Of a DNA stretch of 64,000 nt, positions 46,825-54,919 are shown one piece after another. Source of the DNA: Azoarcus sp. DN11. Lineage in GTDB: Bacteria; Pseudomonadota; Gammaproteobacteria; Burkholderiales; Rhodocyclaceae. The notes under the pieces are model-generated. The model worked only from the letters and a program-made list of their open reading frames with translations. It was not told where the DNA came from and ran no database searches. Numbering within the stretch: the first letter of the stretch is position 1; each line of letters starts with the position of its first letter. The stretch covers positions 3,224,001-3,288,000 of the forward strand of contig NZ_CP021731.1 in NCBI RefSeq assembly GCF_003628555.1, read 5' to 3'. A program made the translations under genes and the position numbers.

Positions 46825-46900
46825 GCGGGAATAGCTCAGTTGGTAGAGCGCAACCTTGCCAAGGTTGAGGTCGCGAGTTCGAGACTCGTTTCCCGCTCCA
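46825..46900 (+). tRNA. tRNA-Gly(GCC), second copy
   Basis: 76 nt, base-for-base the same as 46597-46672, including CCA. Nine bp after tRNA-Cys and followed by an intrinsic terminator. Confidence 0.97.
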
Positions 46901-46909
46901 GCATTTGAC

Positions 46910-46941
46910 AAAGGGAAGGTGCCGATGCACCTTCCCTTTTT
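46910..46941 (+). terminator. Intrinsic terminator of the tRNA operon
   Basis: AAAGGGAAGGTGC, loop CGAT, then its complement ending in TTTTT: a 13-bp stem with a U-tract, ten bases after the last tRNA. Confidence 0.93.
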
Positions 46942-46962
46942 GTCTTTTGCAGAGCGCTCGCC

Positions 46963-48177
46963 ATGCCCCGCGTCCGTCACTCCGATTTTGCCGATCCGGA
47001 AAGGATCGCTCTCCCGCAGCACGCCGTGCTCCCGGATTACCGTGACGGCGGCCTCTTCGCCCTGATCCGGCAACTCCGCGACTATCTCGACGGCCGACCG
47101 TGGCAGCCGCCCGGGGCGCCCGCCGCCTCCCGTGTCGACACAGGTCCGCGCAAGCTTGTCTTCATCCTGATCGACGGCCTGGGCGACATGTTCCTGCAGC
47201 GCACCGGCACAAACGGCGCCCTGCTCGCACACCGCACCGGCCGGCTCACCTCGGTATTCCCGAGCACCACCGCGAGCGCCGTCACGACGACGATGACGGG
47301 CCTCGCACCAGCCCGCCACGGTCTCACCGGGTGGTTCATTCGCGACCGGCGCTTCGGTGGCGTCATCGCGCCGCTGCCGACCATGCGCCGCGATCGCTCC
47401 CCGATCAGGGCACCCCTCACCGTACCCCGCCTGTTTTCCTACCGCACGCTCTTCCAGCGACGCAAACATCCCTCGGTCTTCGTCTCGCCCCGCGATCTCG
47501 CCTTTTCCCCCTACTCGTCCCGCCACAGCCGCGGTGCCGATACGGTCGCGTACAAGGGCCTGCAAGGGATGATCGACGCCATCGTCGAGACGATCGCGGC
47601 GAGCGGAACCGGGCGGATGCTGGTGCACGCCTACTATCCGACGTTCGACGGCCTCAGCCACGCCTACGGCTGCAATTCCAACGAAGTCATCACGCACTTC
47701 GGACGCATCGACGCCGCGTTCAACCAGCTCATCGAGCGGCTCCGGGGCAGCAATACGGACATCGTCCTGACCGCCGACCACGGCTTCATCGATTCGCCGC
47801 CCGAATGCGCGATGGACCTCGACACGCTGCCCGGTTTGCACGGCATGCTCACGGCCCCGCTGTTCGGCGAGCGGCGCGCGACCTTCTGTGCCGTGCGTCA
47901 GGGCGCCGATCGGGACTTCGAGCAGATGGCGCGTGAATGCCTGGCAGGCAAGGCCACCGTGTCGCGCTCGGCCGACCTGATCGGCTTCGGCCTGTTCGGG
48001 CCGGGGAAGCCCCATCCGCGACTGCAGGAACGGGTCGGCAGCCATGCCCTGCTGATGGAGACGGGCTGGACGCTGCGCGACCACGTCCCGGGCGAGCAGG
48101 AACACGCGATGATCGGTGTCCACGGCGGACTGTCGGCCGACGAAATGTGGATTCCCCTGGTCGAGGCGCGCTGCTGA
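46963..48177 (+). CDS. Alkaline-phosphatase-superfamily protein (nucleotide pyrophosphatase/phosphodiesterase type)
   Basis: 404 aa, no signal peptide. Metal-site residues of the superfamily are seen: Asp in FILIDGLGD, the nucleophile region FPSTTASAVTTTMTG, YYPTFDGLSHAYG with Asp/His, and TADHGFID plus a late His in GVHGGLSADEMW. Such cytosolic members hydrolyse phosphodiesters or pyrophosphates; the substrate here is unknown. Starts 21 bp after the tRNA terminator. Confidence 0.88.
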   Translation: MPRVRHSDFADPERIALPQHAVLPDYRDGGLFALIRQLRDYLDGRPWQPPGAPAASRVDTGPRKLVFILIDGLGDMFLQRTGTNGALLAHRTGRLTSVFPSTTASAVTTTMTGLAPARHGLTGWFIRDRRFGGVIAPLPTMRRDRSPIRAPLTVPRLFSYRTLFQRRKHPSVFVSPRDLAFSPYSSRHSRGADTVAYKGLQGMIDAIVETIAASGTGRMLVHAYYPTFDGLSHAYGCNSNEVITHFGRIDAAFNQLIERLRGSNTDIVLTADHGFIDSPPECAMDLDTLPGLHGMLTAPLFGERRATFCAVRQGADRDFEQMARECLAGKATVSRSADLIGFGLFGPGKPHPRLQERVGSHALLMETGWTLRDHVPGEQEHAMIGVHGGLSADEMWIPLVEARC

Positions 48178-48197
48178 AGATCCGCCGGCCCCCCGGC

Positions 48198-48653
48198 TCA
48201 GTGCAGATCCTCGTCCGCCGGCAACGGCAGCACGGCGATGCCCTCGTCGAGCAATTCGCCGACATCGTCGCGCGTCGCGCGGCCGCGGATGTTGCGCGCC
48301 TGGCTCTCGCCGTGATGAATGCGGCGCGCCTCGTCGGCAAAACGGTCGCCCACATCCTCGGATTCGCGCCCCAGGCGGCGGAGCATCGCCACCGCGGCCG
48401 CCACGACATCCGGCTCGGCCGCGGCCGGTGCTGGCCGGGTCATCGCAGGCTGAGTGGGCGCTCCTCGATCGCGCACCGGCGCCGAGGCGCCAGTATTCAC
48501 GTAGGGCGCGGAGGGGCGGCGCGAGATGGCCGTCGACCCGCACACCGGACAGGAGATCAGTTCCCTCTCGCGCTGGTCCTCGAAAGCTGCGGACGAAGCG
48601 AACCACCCCTCGAAGAGGTGCTCATGCTCGCAACTGAGGTTGAGAACGATCAC
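48198..48653 (-). CDS. DUF1178 family protein
   Basis: 151 aa from GTG 48653 with GGAAG upstream. N-terminus CEHEHLFEGWFASSAAFEDQ followed by CPVCGSTAISRRPSAP is the DUF1178 zinc-ribbon-like signature. A Pro/Ala-rich linker precedes a helical C-terminus ending in IAVLPLPADEDLH. Function unknown. Last chromosomal gene before the integrated element. Confidence 0.92.
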   Translation of the reverse strand: MIVLNLSCEHEHLFEGWFASSAAFEDQRERELISCPVCGSTAISRRPSAPYVNTGASAPVRDRGAPTQPAMTRPAPAAAEPDVVAAAVAMLRRLGRESEDVGDRFADEARRIHHGESQARNIRGRATRDDVGELLDEGIAVLPLPADEDLH

Positions 48654-48704
48654 GTGAACTTCCGGAGTCGGACAACTATGAGACAGACACGTGCCGACGC
48701 GCGG

Positions 48705-48756
48705 TGGTGCCGGGAACGGGACTCGAACCCGTACGCCAAGGGCCGCAGATTTTAAG
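48705..48756 (-). other. 3' half of tRNA-Leu(UAA): attachment-site remnant
   Basis: 52 nt on the minus strand from the anticodon loop (CTTAAAA) through variable arm, T-arm (ACGGGTTCGAGTCCCGT) and acceptor strand to CCA. The 5' half is missing: the bases before CTTAAAA are TCTGG, not the GCAGA needed to pair with TCTGC. This is the usual scar of an integrative element that uses a tRNA 3' end as att. The intact tRNA-Leu should lie at the other element end, outside the window. Confidence 0.85.
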
Positions 48757-48888
48757 CCAGAGCATGGAGTCCGCACCGGGGTAACGCTGGGCTTGGATAC
48801 AGCTTGCTGTGGCAGGTTTTCCGTAGAGCCAACGTCTTGGATCATATGCCGGTGCGCGATGCAAACCGCCCCGGTTCTCTTTTGCTTG

Positions 48889-48927
48889 GCTCCTAGCCGG
48901 CTCCTGGAATCGGTGGACTCTAGGAGC
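48889..48927 (+). promoter_or_regulatory. Inverted repeat overlapping the integrase ribosome site
   Basis: GCTCCTAG (48889-48896) pairs perfectly with CTAGGAGC (48920-48927); the second arm contains the AGGAG used by the integrase. GGCTCCTRG also occurs as a tandem direct repeat (48888-48896, 48899-48907). Could be a translational switch or a recombinase/excisionase arm site. Confidence 0.55.
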
Positions 48928-48932
48928 GACAA

Positions 48933-50135
48933 ATGGCAAAGATCAAGCTAACCAAAAGCGTTGTTGACGCGGCTCAGGCACAGACCTGCGACCTTGAACT
49001 CCGGGACACGATCGTTCCGGGCTTCTTGTGCAAGGTTACACCAACCGGCCGCAAAGTATTCATGCTTCAGTACCGAACGAACTCCGGCGTTCGCCGCAAG
49101 CCGGCGCTGGGCCAGTTCGGTGAACTGACCGTCGAACAGGCGCGGTCGCTGGCACAGGACTGGCTGGCTGAAGTCCGGCGCGGCGGCGACCCCGGCCACG
49201 ACAAGGGCGAAGCCCGCAAGGCACCGACGGTCAGGGAACTGTGCGGCCGGTTCATGGAAGACCACTCCAAGCTGCACAACAAACCGAGTACGCAGGACGG
49301 CTACCAGTACCAGATCGACAACTTCGTCATCCCAGCCTTCGGAACGAAAAAGGTCCACGAGGTTACCCGCCACGACATCACCGCGCTGATGAAGCGCATG
49401 GAGAAGTCCCCCACGCAGGCCAACCGCGTGCTGTCGCTCGTTCGCAAGATGTTCAACCTGGCTGAACTGTGGGGCTACCGTCCCGACGGCTCTAATCCTT
49501 GTCGCCACGTACCCAAGTACCCGGAGAAAGGGTCGACCCGCCTCATCACCGACGAGCAGATGGTCAGCCTGTTCGCCTACTTGGACAAGGCCGAGGCCAA
49601 GGGGCTGGAGCATCCGATCTATCTGCTGGCCGTCCGGCTGCAATTCGAGTTCGCAGCCCGCATGTCGGAAATCCTGCTGTTGCAGTGGGATTGGCTCGAC
49701 TTGCCCAATGGCCGGGTTGTCTGGCCGGACAGCAAGACGGGCGATATGTCGAAGCCGTTGAGCGAGGAAGCCCGTCGGCTGCTGACGAACGCGCCTCGCT
49801 ATGGCAAATCGCCCTACGTCTGCCCTGCTATCAACGATCACGACAAACCACTCGGCCCCCATTCCTACTACCAGGCATGGCGCCGCATTCTCGACCGCGC
49901 CGGCGTGCCGAAGGTTGGCACCCATGGCATCCGCCACCGCTCGGCGACCGATATTGCCAACTCCGGTATCCCGGTCAAGGTTGGCATGGTGCTGACCGCG
50001 CACAAGACCGTGGCGATGTTCATGCGCTACGTCCATACCGAGGACGACCCCGTGCGCAAGGCGGCCGAATTGGTGGCGAGCAGGCGCAAGTCGGTCGTCG
50101 GTACGCGCCAAGAACCGAAGGAGGTGACCACATGA
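48933..50135 (+). CDS. Tyrosine recombinase / integrase of an integrative element
   Basis: 400 aa, P4/CP4-57-like. N-terminal DUF4102-type domain (ELRDTIVPGFLCKVTPTGRKVF), SAM-like core-binding domain (about 100-190) and catalytic domain with Arg in FEFAARMSEILLLQW, HGIRHRS, TAHKT and the nucleophile Tyr in FMRYVHTED. Starts 177 bp from the split tRNA-Leu, the usual place for an integrase. The ribosome site AGGAG is inside an inverted repeat. Confidence 0.95.
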   Translation: MAKIKLTKSVVDAAQAQTCDLELRDTIVPGFLCKVTPTGRKVFMLQYRTNSGVRRKPALGQFGELTVEQARSLAQDWLAEVRRGGDPGHDKGEARKAPTVRELCGRFMEDHSKLHNKPSTQDGYQYQIDNFVIPAFGTKKVHEVTRHDITALMKRMEKSPTQANRVLSLVRKMFNLAELWGYRPDGSNPCRHVPKYPEKGSTRLITDEQMVSLFAYLDKAEAKGLEHPIYLLAVRLQFEFAARMSEILLLQWDWLDLPNGRVVWPDSKTGDMSKPLSEEARRLLTNAPRYGKSPYVCPAINDHDKPLGPHSYYQAWRRILDRAGVPKVGTHGIRHRSATDIANSGIPVKVGMVLTAHKTVAMFMRYVHTEDDPVRKAAELVASRRKSVVGTRQEPKEVTT

Positions 50136-50245
50136 CCAGTGGCCAGCGATCAACCCAGTCGGCCCGGCGCCCCTCCCCACCCGTGCATCGCGCGGCGGCC
50201 TGGAAAAGTGTGCCCGTTTCGGGTATAGTTTGGAGGTCAAGATGA
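50132..50245 (+). CDS. Possible 37-aa leader peptide between integrase and toxin
   Basis: ATG 50132 overlaps the integrase stop (ATGA) and has an excellent AAGGAGG 7 bp upstream. The product is a short Ser/Arg/Pro-rich peptide with no recognised motif; its 3' end overlaps the toxin start (ATG 50242). It may simply couple translation. Low confidence as a functional protein. Confidence 0.3.
   Translation: MTSGQRSTQSARRPSPPVHRAAAWKSVPVSGIVWRSR
50201..50229 (+). promoter_or_regulatory. Promoter/operator of the toxin-antitoxin pair
   Basis: TGGAAA (50201-50206), 17 bp, TATAGT (50224-50229), with a small inverted repeat CCCG-TTT-CGGG at 50213-50223 abutting the -10 box. A GTGCCC...GGGTATA arrangement of this kind is typical of autoregulated toxin-antitoxin promoters. 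GGAGG follows for the toxin. Confidence 0.5.
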
Positions 50246-50625
50246 CGCGCGTTCTCAAGCGAAAGGACTTTGCGCGGTGGCAGGCGAGCGAAAAGCTGCC
50301 TGATGCCGCCTTGTGCAAGGCGGTTCAGGAGATGGAAAGCGGTCTGATTGACGCGGACTTGGGCGGCTTCCTCTACAAGAAGCGGGTTGCCCGCCCCGGC
50401 GGCGGCAAGAGCGGTGGTTACCGCACGTTGCTGTCGGCTCGGATCGGTAGCCGCTACGTGTTCCTGCATGGGTTCCCCAAGAGTGACAAGGCGAACATCA
50501 CGCAGGACGAAAAGAAAGCGCTGCAATTCGCCGGTAAGGTGTTTCTGGAACTGTCCGCCGAGGCTTTGTCGAAGGCGCTGCAGTCGGGCGTGTTATTGGA
50601 GGTGCATTGTGAGCAAGATCATTGA
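50242..50625 (+). CDS. Type II toxin, RelE/HigB-like (PF06296 type)
   Basis: 127 aa; ATG 50242 with GGAGG 5 bp upstream. Fold features of the RelE/ParE superfamily HigB group: TRVLKRKDFARWQASEKLPDAAL, GFLYKKRVARPGGGKSGGYRTLLSAR, YVFLHGFPKSDKANIT. Expected to cleave mRNA at the ribosome. Toxin-first order with the antitoxin overlapping by 17 bp. Confidence 0.88.
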   Translation: MTRVLKRKDFARWQASEKLPDAALCKAVQEMESGLIDADLGGFLYKKRVARPGGGKSGGYRTLLSARIGSRYVFLHGFPKSDKANITQDEKKALQFAGKVFLELSAEALSKALQSGVLLEVHCEQDH

Positions 50626-50911
50626 ATCCCTGCGTGGCGACCTGGCTGCGCTCCACGAAGCAGGAGCGATCAGTAAGGTGACGATGCGCGAGTTCGACGC
50701 GATCTGCCCGCCGCCGGTGCGGGAGTTCAGCGCTGCCGACATCAAACGCCTGCGCGAAGCCTTGAAGTTCAGCCAGCCGGTGTTCGCTCTGCATTTGCAC
50801 ACGTCGACCTCGACCGTGCGCAAATGGGAGCAAGGCGACACCCATCCCACGGGGCCGGCACTCAAACTGCTGAACGTCATCGCCGACAAGGGCCTGCAGG
50901 CCATCATCTGA
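50609..50911 (+). CDS. Antitoxin, HigA-like with XRE-type HTH
   Basis: 100 aa from GTG 50609, GGAGG 6 bp upstream. Helical N-terminus, then a helix-turn-helix: FSAADIKRLREALKFSQPVFA and STSTVRKWEQGDTHPTGPAL. Neutralises the preceding toxin and represses the promoter. Overlaps the toxin by 17 bp. Confidence 0.88.
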   Translation: MSKIIESLRGDLAALHEAGAISKVTMREFDAICPPPVREFSAADIKRLREALKFSQPVFALHLHTSTSTVRKWEQGDTHPTGPALKLLNVIADKGLQAII

Positions 50912-50933
50912 CGCTTGACGAGGGAGACTGGCA

Positions 50934-51752
50934 TTGGCGACGCGAATTGACCCTTTCAGCTCACAGCATCTTGAAGCTGCGTGCCGCGTGCTCGCCGATA
51001 CCGAGCACGGCTTGAGCGGCACGCAGATCGAACGCCTGCTGCAAGAAATCGAGATTGCCGACACGTCACCCGGCATGACCAAGTGGAAGCGGTTGTTCAA
51101 TGCGCTGGCCGGTGCACAGAACCAGCATCAGATCGGCAACCATCTCATCATGTTCATCAACCGTGCGATGAACCCGGTGAACTACGCCCGTGACCCAGCG
51201 ACGTTCGCCTGGCGGCGCGACGAACTCAATGTCGTCCTTGCCTTCTCCGGTTTCTACGTGCGCGACGACGGCAAGGTCGCGCATGCCGACAAGGCCACGA
51301 CGCTTGATGCCGCGCGCGCACGAGCTGGACGACTCAAGGCCGCGCTGGAAAGCCGCGTCGTCCACGCGGAAGTGCTGAACTATTGCCGCGCCGAGCTGCT
51401 GGATGAAAACTACTTCCATGCCGTGTTCGAGGCAACGAAAGGCGTTGCGGAGCGGATTCGCCTGCTGTCGGGCCTGAACGGCGATGGCGCGGACTTGGTG
51501 AATAAGGCATTCGCTGGCCAGCAGCCCGTTCTCGCCTTGGGACCGCTCACCACCGAGTCCGAGAAGAGCGAGCAGAAAGGCTTTGCCAATCTGCTGATCG
51601 GCCTGTTCGGCGCCGTGCGCAATCCGCTGGCGCATGCACCCAAGACGAATTGGCCCATGTCCGAACAGGACGCACTGGACATCCTGACGCTGGTATCGCT
51701 GATTCACCGCAAGCTGGATGGCACCACGAAACTAGCGGCCGTATCGCCATAA
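50934..51752 (+). CDS. TIGR02391/Ymh-type protein
   Basis: 272 aa from a TTG at 50934 with AGGGAG 7 bp upstream. The N-terminal ~130 residues are unassigned; the C-terminal region has the Ymh-like pattern FEATKGVAERIRLLSGLNGDG, then GFANLLIGLFGAVRNPLAH and ALDILTLVSLIHRKLD. Such domains recur in defence islands, but their activity is not known. Follows the antitoxin by 22 bp and precedes the nuclease-like gene by 13 bp. Confidence 0.72.
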   Translation: MATRIDPFSSQHLEAACRVLADTEHGLSGTQIERLLQEIEIADTSPGMTKWKRLFNALAGAQNQHQIGNHLIMFINRAMNPVNYARDPATFAWRRDELNVVLAFSGFYVRDDGKVAHADKATTLDAARARAGRLKAALESRVVHAEVLNYCRAELLDENYFHAVFEATKGVAERIRLLSGLNGDGADLVNKAFAGQQPVLALGPLTTESEKSEQKGFANLLIGLFGAVRNPLAHAPKTNWPMSEQDALDILTLVSLIHRKLDGTTKLAAVSP

Positions 51753-51765
51753 GGGAAAGACAGGA

Positions 51766-53049
51766 ATGGACGAGGCGATCGTTGTCTTCTCTCGAAAAGG
51801 GATTTTCCAGACCATGATCGCCGCGCGTGACGTTCGCAGCCGGGAACATGCACGCAAGCTGTGGCCCCTGGTGTCTCCCGGCGCATCACGACAGATGGTG
51901 ACATGGGTCAGCCCCTCCTTTGAGAGCGGGAAGTTGCGTCGGCGATCCCACTTCCGCGTGCTTCCTGCCCAGCACACCTTTAATCCCAAAGCGCACTTCG
52001 ACGATGAAGAAGCCAGCCGGTGGCACGCCGTACAGGAAAGCTCCGAACACCGGCAGGCGAAAGAACTGGTCGCGGCCGAACTCTCCCGACGCTTGAATGC
52101 GGGGCTTGCGATGCCGTGGGCGTTCAAGGATGCGGATGCGTCGGACTATCCGCTGGAAGGCAACTTGTTGCTCGGCGCCGACCGGGTGGCAACCGAGCAT
52201 CCCCTGGAGACGCCTTTCGGCAGCAAATTCCGGCTTGACGTTGCCGTGCTCGGGCCGCCGGTCCAGGCCGAGCCGATGGTGCTGGGCGGCGTTGAAATCG
52301 AACTTGGCCACGCTTTCGATGGACGCAAGGCGCTGATCGGGAAGTCGCTCGGATTCCCGCTCATCTCCATCGACATCACCGAGATGACGCTGGCCGAACT
52401 CACGCCGGAATGGGCACAGCAGGTATTGACCGCAACCACGCGGAGCCACGAGCAAGGGCGCAGGCAGACCTACGTCTATCTCCACGACCTGCTGTATCCC
52501 CTCTACGCGCAATTGCCGGCGTTTCTCGACGACGAGCAGCGGCATCAATTTCTTGTGTTTGCGGACGATGAGACCCTGAACAAGTTGGTGCGCTGGATGA
52601 ACCTGCTCGCCGAAAAGCTGGAGTACCCGAAGGGTGCGGTCGCCGTTGCCCTGGTCAATGGCAAGAACGAACAGTCGCGCAAGATGCTGGAGCGTGCTGG
52701 ACAGGTCGTTGGCCCCGACTGGAGTGAGTTCAACGGCCAGCGATGCCTACGGCTGACCTTGCCGCGCCCCAAAGGCCCGGCTGATCTCCAAGCCCATCGC
52801 TTCCACATGACGATGGCGCGCATCCTGCTGTCGCACACTGATGCGCTCGTTGGCTACAAATACTGCAACGGCGTGGACAACAACCACCCCGAAGAAGACG
52901 TGTGGGTAGCACATCGCTGGATCGCCGACCTGAAAACTCATACCCAGCACCGCGTATTGCCGAAGCGGCTGGCCGAACCGATCAACAGGTTGATCGCGGT
53001 GGTTTCGGACCTGCATCGCAATCGAGTTGAAACTGGCCAAGAGGCGTGA
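51766..53049 (+). CDS. CoiA-like protein with a PD-(D/E)XK nuclease-like core
   Basis: 427 aa. Residues 90-200 show a CoiA/restriction-endonuclease pattern: ESSEHRQAKELVAAEL, then FRLDVAVLG with Asp158, and GGVEIELGH with Glu177/Glu179, followed by KALIGKSLGFPLISIDITE. The C-terminal ~220 residues are unassigned. Could act on foreign DNA; this is inference from motif and location. No signal or membrane segment. Confidence 0.6.
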   Translation: MDEAIVVFSRKGIFQTMIAARDVRSREHARKLWPLVSPGASRQMVTWVSPSFESGKLRRRSHFRVLPAQHTFNPKAHFDDEEASRWHAVQESSEHRQAKELVAAELSRRLNAGLAMPWAFKDADASDYPLEGNLLLGADRVATEHPLETPFGSKFRLDVAVLGPPVQAEPMVLGGVEIELGHAFDGRKALIGKSLGFPLISIDITEMTLAELTPEWAQQVLTATTRSHEQGRRQTYVYLHDLLYPLYAQLPAFLDDEQRHQFLVFADDETLNKLVRWMNLLAEKLEYPKGAVAVALVNGKNEQSRKMLERAGQVVGPDWSEFNGQRCLRLTLPRPKGPADLQAHRFHMTMARILLSHTDALVGYKYCNGVDNNHPEEDVWVAHRWIADLKTHTQHRVLPKRLAEPINRLIAVVSDLHRNRVETGQEA

Positions 53050-53132
53050 CCGTGACCATCCCGAATGTCGGAATCACCTTGCGGGCAAACACTACAGCGG
53101 AGCCAGGCGCCTGTTTGCTAGTTGGACAGATC

Positions 53133-53921
53133 TCAGTCCGTCGTCGGTTTTGGTGCTCTTTTTCGCGGGGCCGAAGAAGGCAAAGACGGCAAGCACTCGA
53201 ATAGGCGTTCTGCATAGACGAACCCCATCCGCCTGACTGCGCTCTGATCGAAATACAGTAGCCAAGCGGCCAGTAACGCCAGCGAAATGAGCAGCGTTAG
53301 GCCTGCAGCGAGCCCCGGATCAGCAAAATGCACAGGTTCAAAATGTGGAGGCGCAACCTGCAAGATTTTTGCAATCAACAATCCATAAAGGATACCCAAG
53401 AGGCACGACAAAATGCCAACGGGTTTCATCGCTAACATATTGCGATGGAATCCGTATGCAATATTCTCTTTGAGTAGGAGCTGCTTGTTGGAACGGGTGA
53501 GTTCGCGGAGTCGCTTGGTTGCCCCAATGTAGGTATCGTCCGCCTTGTCCTGATCTGCTGATTCCTCTTCTGCGTTCGGCATGGCAATACCCAGCTTAGC
53601 TGTAATCGCGGTGTGATATCGCTGCTTGCTGACGCTATCCAGAAATTTGTCACGATGGCGCAGGGCGATGGTTGTTGGCATTCCGCCCCATTTTTTCACT
53701 AGGGACTCTTCCAACTTTTTTCCCCGTCCACGGGCTACGCTTGCGAGCGCATAAATGGCACCGCAGCCACCCAGCAGTCCGATCACGCCTGTAAGTACCG
53801 GGTGCTTTGCGCCGTAGACACACAACAAGGGAACGAGCAGCGGCAAAGCTACAAGAAGTCCTGGAATTACGCGCGCCTTGCGCTCGTAGGGGTCTTTGAC
53901 CAGTTCAAAAATATTCGTCAT
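53133..53921 (-). CDS. Membrane protein with two TM hairpins (S-4TM/SLATT-like architecture)
   Basis: 262 aa. TM pair at about 18-62, a cytosolic middle (ALRHRDKFLD ... KRLRELTRSNKQLLLKENIAYGFHRNM), and a second pair at about 170-230, then a basic tail. This 2+2 layout is like the four-TM effectors found beside nucleotide or ubiquitin-like defence systems. No recognised enzyme motif. Directly downstream (6 bp) of the WYL regulator in one minus-strand unit. Confidence 0.6.
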   Translation of the reverse strand: MTNIFELVKDPYERKARVIPGLLVALPLLVPLLCVYGAKHPVLTGVIGLLGGCGAIYALASVARGRGKKLEESLVKKWGGMPTTIALRHRDKFLDSVSKQRYHTAITAKLGIAMPNAEEESADQDKADDTYIGATKRLRELTRSNKQLLLKENIAYGFHRNMLAMKPVGILSCLLGILYGLLIAKILQVAPPHFEPVHFADPGLAAGLTLLISLALLAAWLLYFDQSAVRRMGFVYAERLFECLPSLPSSAPRKRAPKPTTD

Positions 53922-53927
53922 AGGTGC

Positions 53928-54830
53928 TTAGCTTTGGGCCGACAAGGCATCAATATAGGGTTGAATTTCATCGCGGTTTTTCAAAGTGATCTGCTGCGCG
54001 AGGGGGTCGGGTGCTTCCTTGGTATGCAAGCCCAAACGCCTCAGTGTGTAGTACAGAAACGCTTGGCGGCATGGAAGTTTGACCTGTCCACCCTCCATTC
54101 CATAGTCCAACTCCAGGACTCGTTTCTTGGCAGCGGGCAAATCGGGATGCGGTGCAAGCACCAGCGTCAATACAGTTTGCCAATGCGAATCCTGGCTGGA
54201 GTCCACTTGGCTCGCCTCGAAGCCATCGATGCGCAGGATTCGGGCGAGGACAAAATCGCTGAAGCGCTGGCGCTTATGGCAAAACGCGCGCATGTGCCAG
54301 CGAAAACCGTCGTTGCCCAGAGCGTGCGGCGACAGCAGACGAACCGATTCGTCCAAGGACGTCATGGACTGGTAGCTCACCCAAATGGCTTCCTGCTGCC
54401 GAATTGCCCGGACCACTGCTTCGACGGCCTGTTCATTGATCGTGCGCCAAGGGGACGGTGCCCAATCTGCCTCAGGCGCTGAGCCAATAAAGCTGGCCGC
54501 TGGTTCGATGACTCCCATCTTGGTGGCCAGCAGCTCAGCTAGATAGTGTTGCGCCGAACTTCGCTGGTAAAGCGGATGAAAACTCGGTGCTGCCGTGTAC
54601 GTCTTGGAACTGCGGTCATAAATCAGGTTGTTCGGCGCCAACTCCGTGTACTTGGCAATGTCCAGTGAGGCCTGTGGGACCGATATGCCGAAGTGCTCGG
54701 TGAGATCCATTCGATTGATACGCCGCTCCCAGCGCAAACGGAAATCGATGAATTGAAGTCTGCTCTCCAACCCCCAACTTAGTCCCTTGGGCTCAGCAGG
54801 ATCGGCGGCAGTGGCAGGAGGCTCTTGCAT
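53928..54830 (-). CDS. WYL-domain transcription regulator, CapW-like
   Basis: 300 aa. N-terminal winged helix (RINRMDLTEHFGISVPQASLDIAKY), then a WYL domain (AIWVSYQSMTS, RLLSPHALGNDGFRWHMRAF, RFSDFVLARI) and a C-terminal extension. The RWHxRA and DFVLxR blocks fit WYL proteins that autoregulate CBASS-type systems. It diverges from the MBL/E2-E1-JAB genes across an 89-bp gap with repeats, as expected for a repressor of both sides. Confidence 0.85.
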   Translation of the reverse strand: MQEPPATAADPAEPKGLSWGLESRLQFIDFRLRWERRINRMDLTEHFGISVPQASLDIAKYTELAPNNLIYDRSSKTYTAAPSFHPLYQRSSAQHYLAELLATKMGVIEPAASFIGSAPEADWAPSPWRTINEQAVEAVVRAIRQQEAIWVSYQSMTSLDESVRLLSPHALGNDGFRWHMRAFCHKRQRFSDFVLARILRIDGFEASQVDSSQDSHWQTVLTLVLAPHPDLPAAKKRVLELDYGMEGGQVKLPCRQAFLYYTLRRLGLHTKEAPDPLAQQITLKNRDEIQPYIDALSAQS

Positions 54831-54846
54831 TATTTACGCCTAAAAA

Positions 54847-54907
54847 GTAGACGGATATAAAAAATCGTCGTACATTAACTATACGCGATCATCCTTCGGT
54901 CGTCTAC
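54847..54907. promoter_or_regulatory. Candidate WYL operator array in the divergent promoter
   Basis: GTAGACG (54847-54853) is matched by CGTCTAC (54901-54907), with a related CGTCGTAC at 54866-54873 between them. TATAC near 54881 could be part of a -10 box for the plus strand. The spacing covers promoters of both directions. Function is inference. Confidence 0.4.
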
Positions 54908-54919
54908 CCGGAGACCCCA

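Noticed and set aside
47082..48157. Second gene in other frames of the alkaline-phosphatase-fold gene
   Set aside because: Alternative frames are Arg/Pro-rich shadows without motifs.
48691..48951. Plus-strand 86-codon frame over the tRNA-Leu remnant
   Set aside because: Composed of tRNA complement and non-coding att region; no ribosome site.
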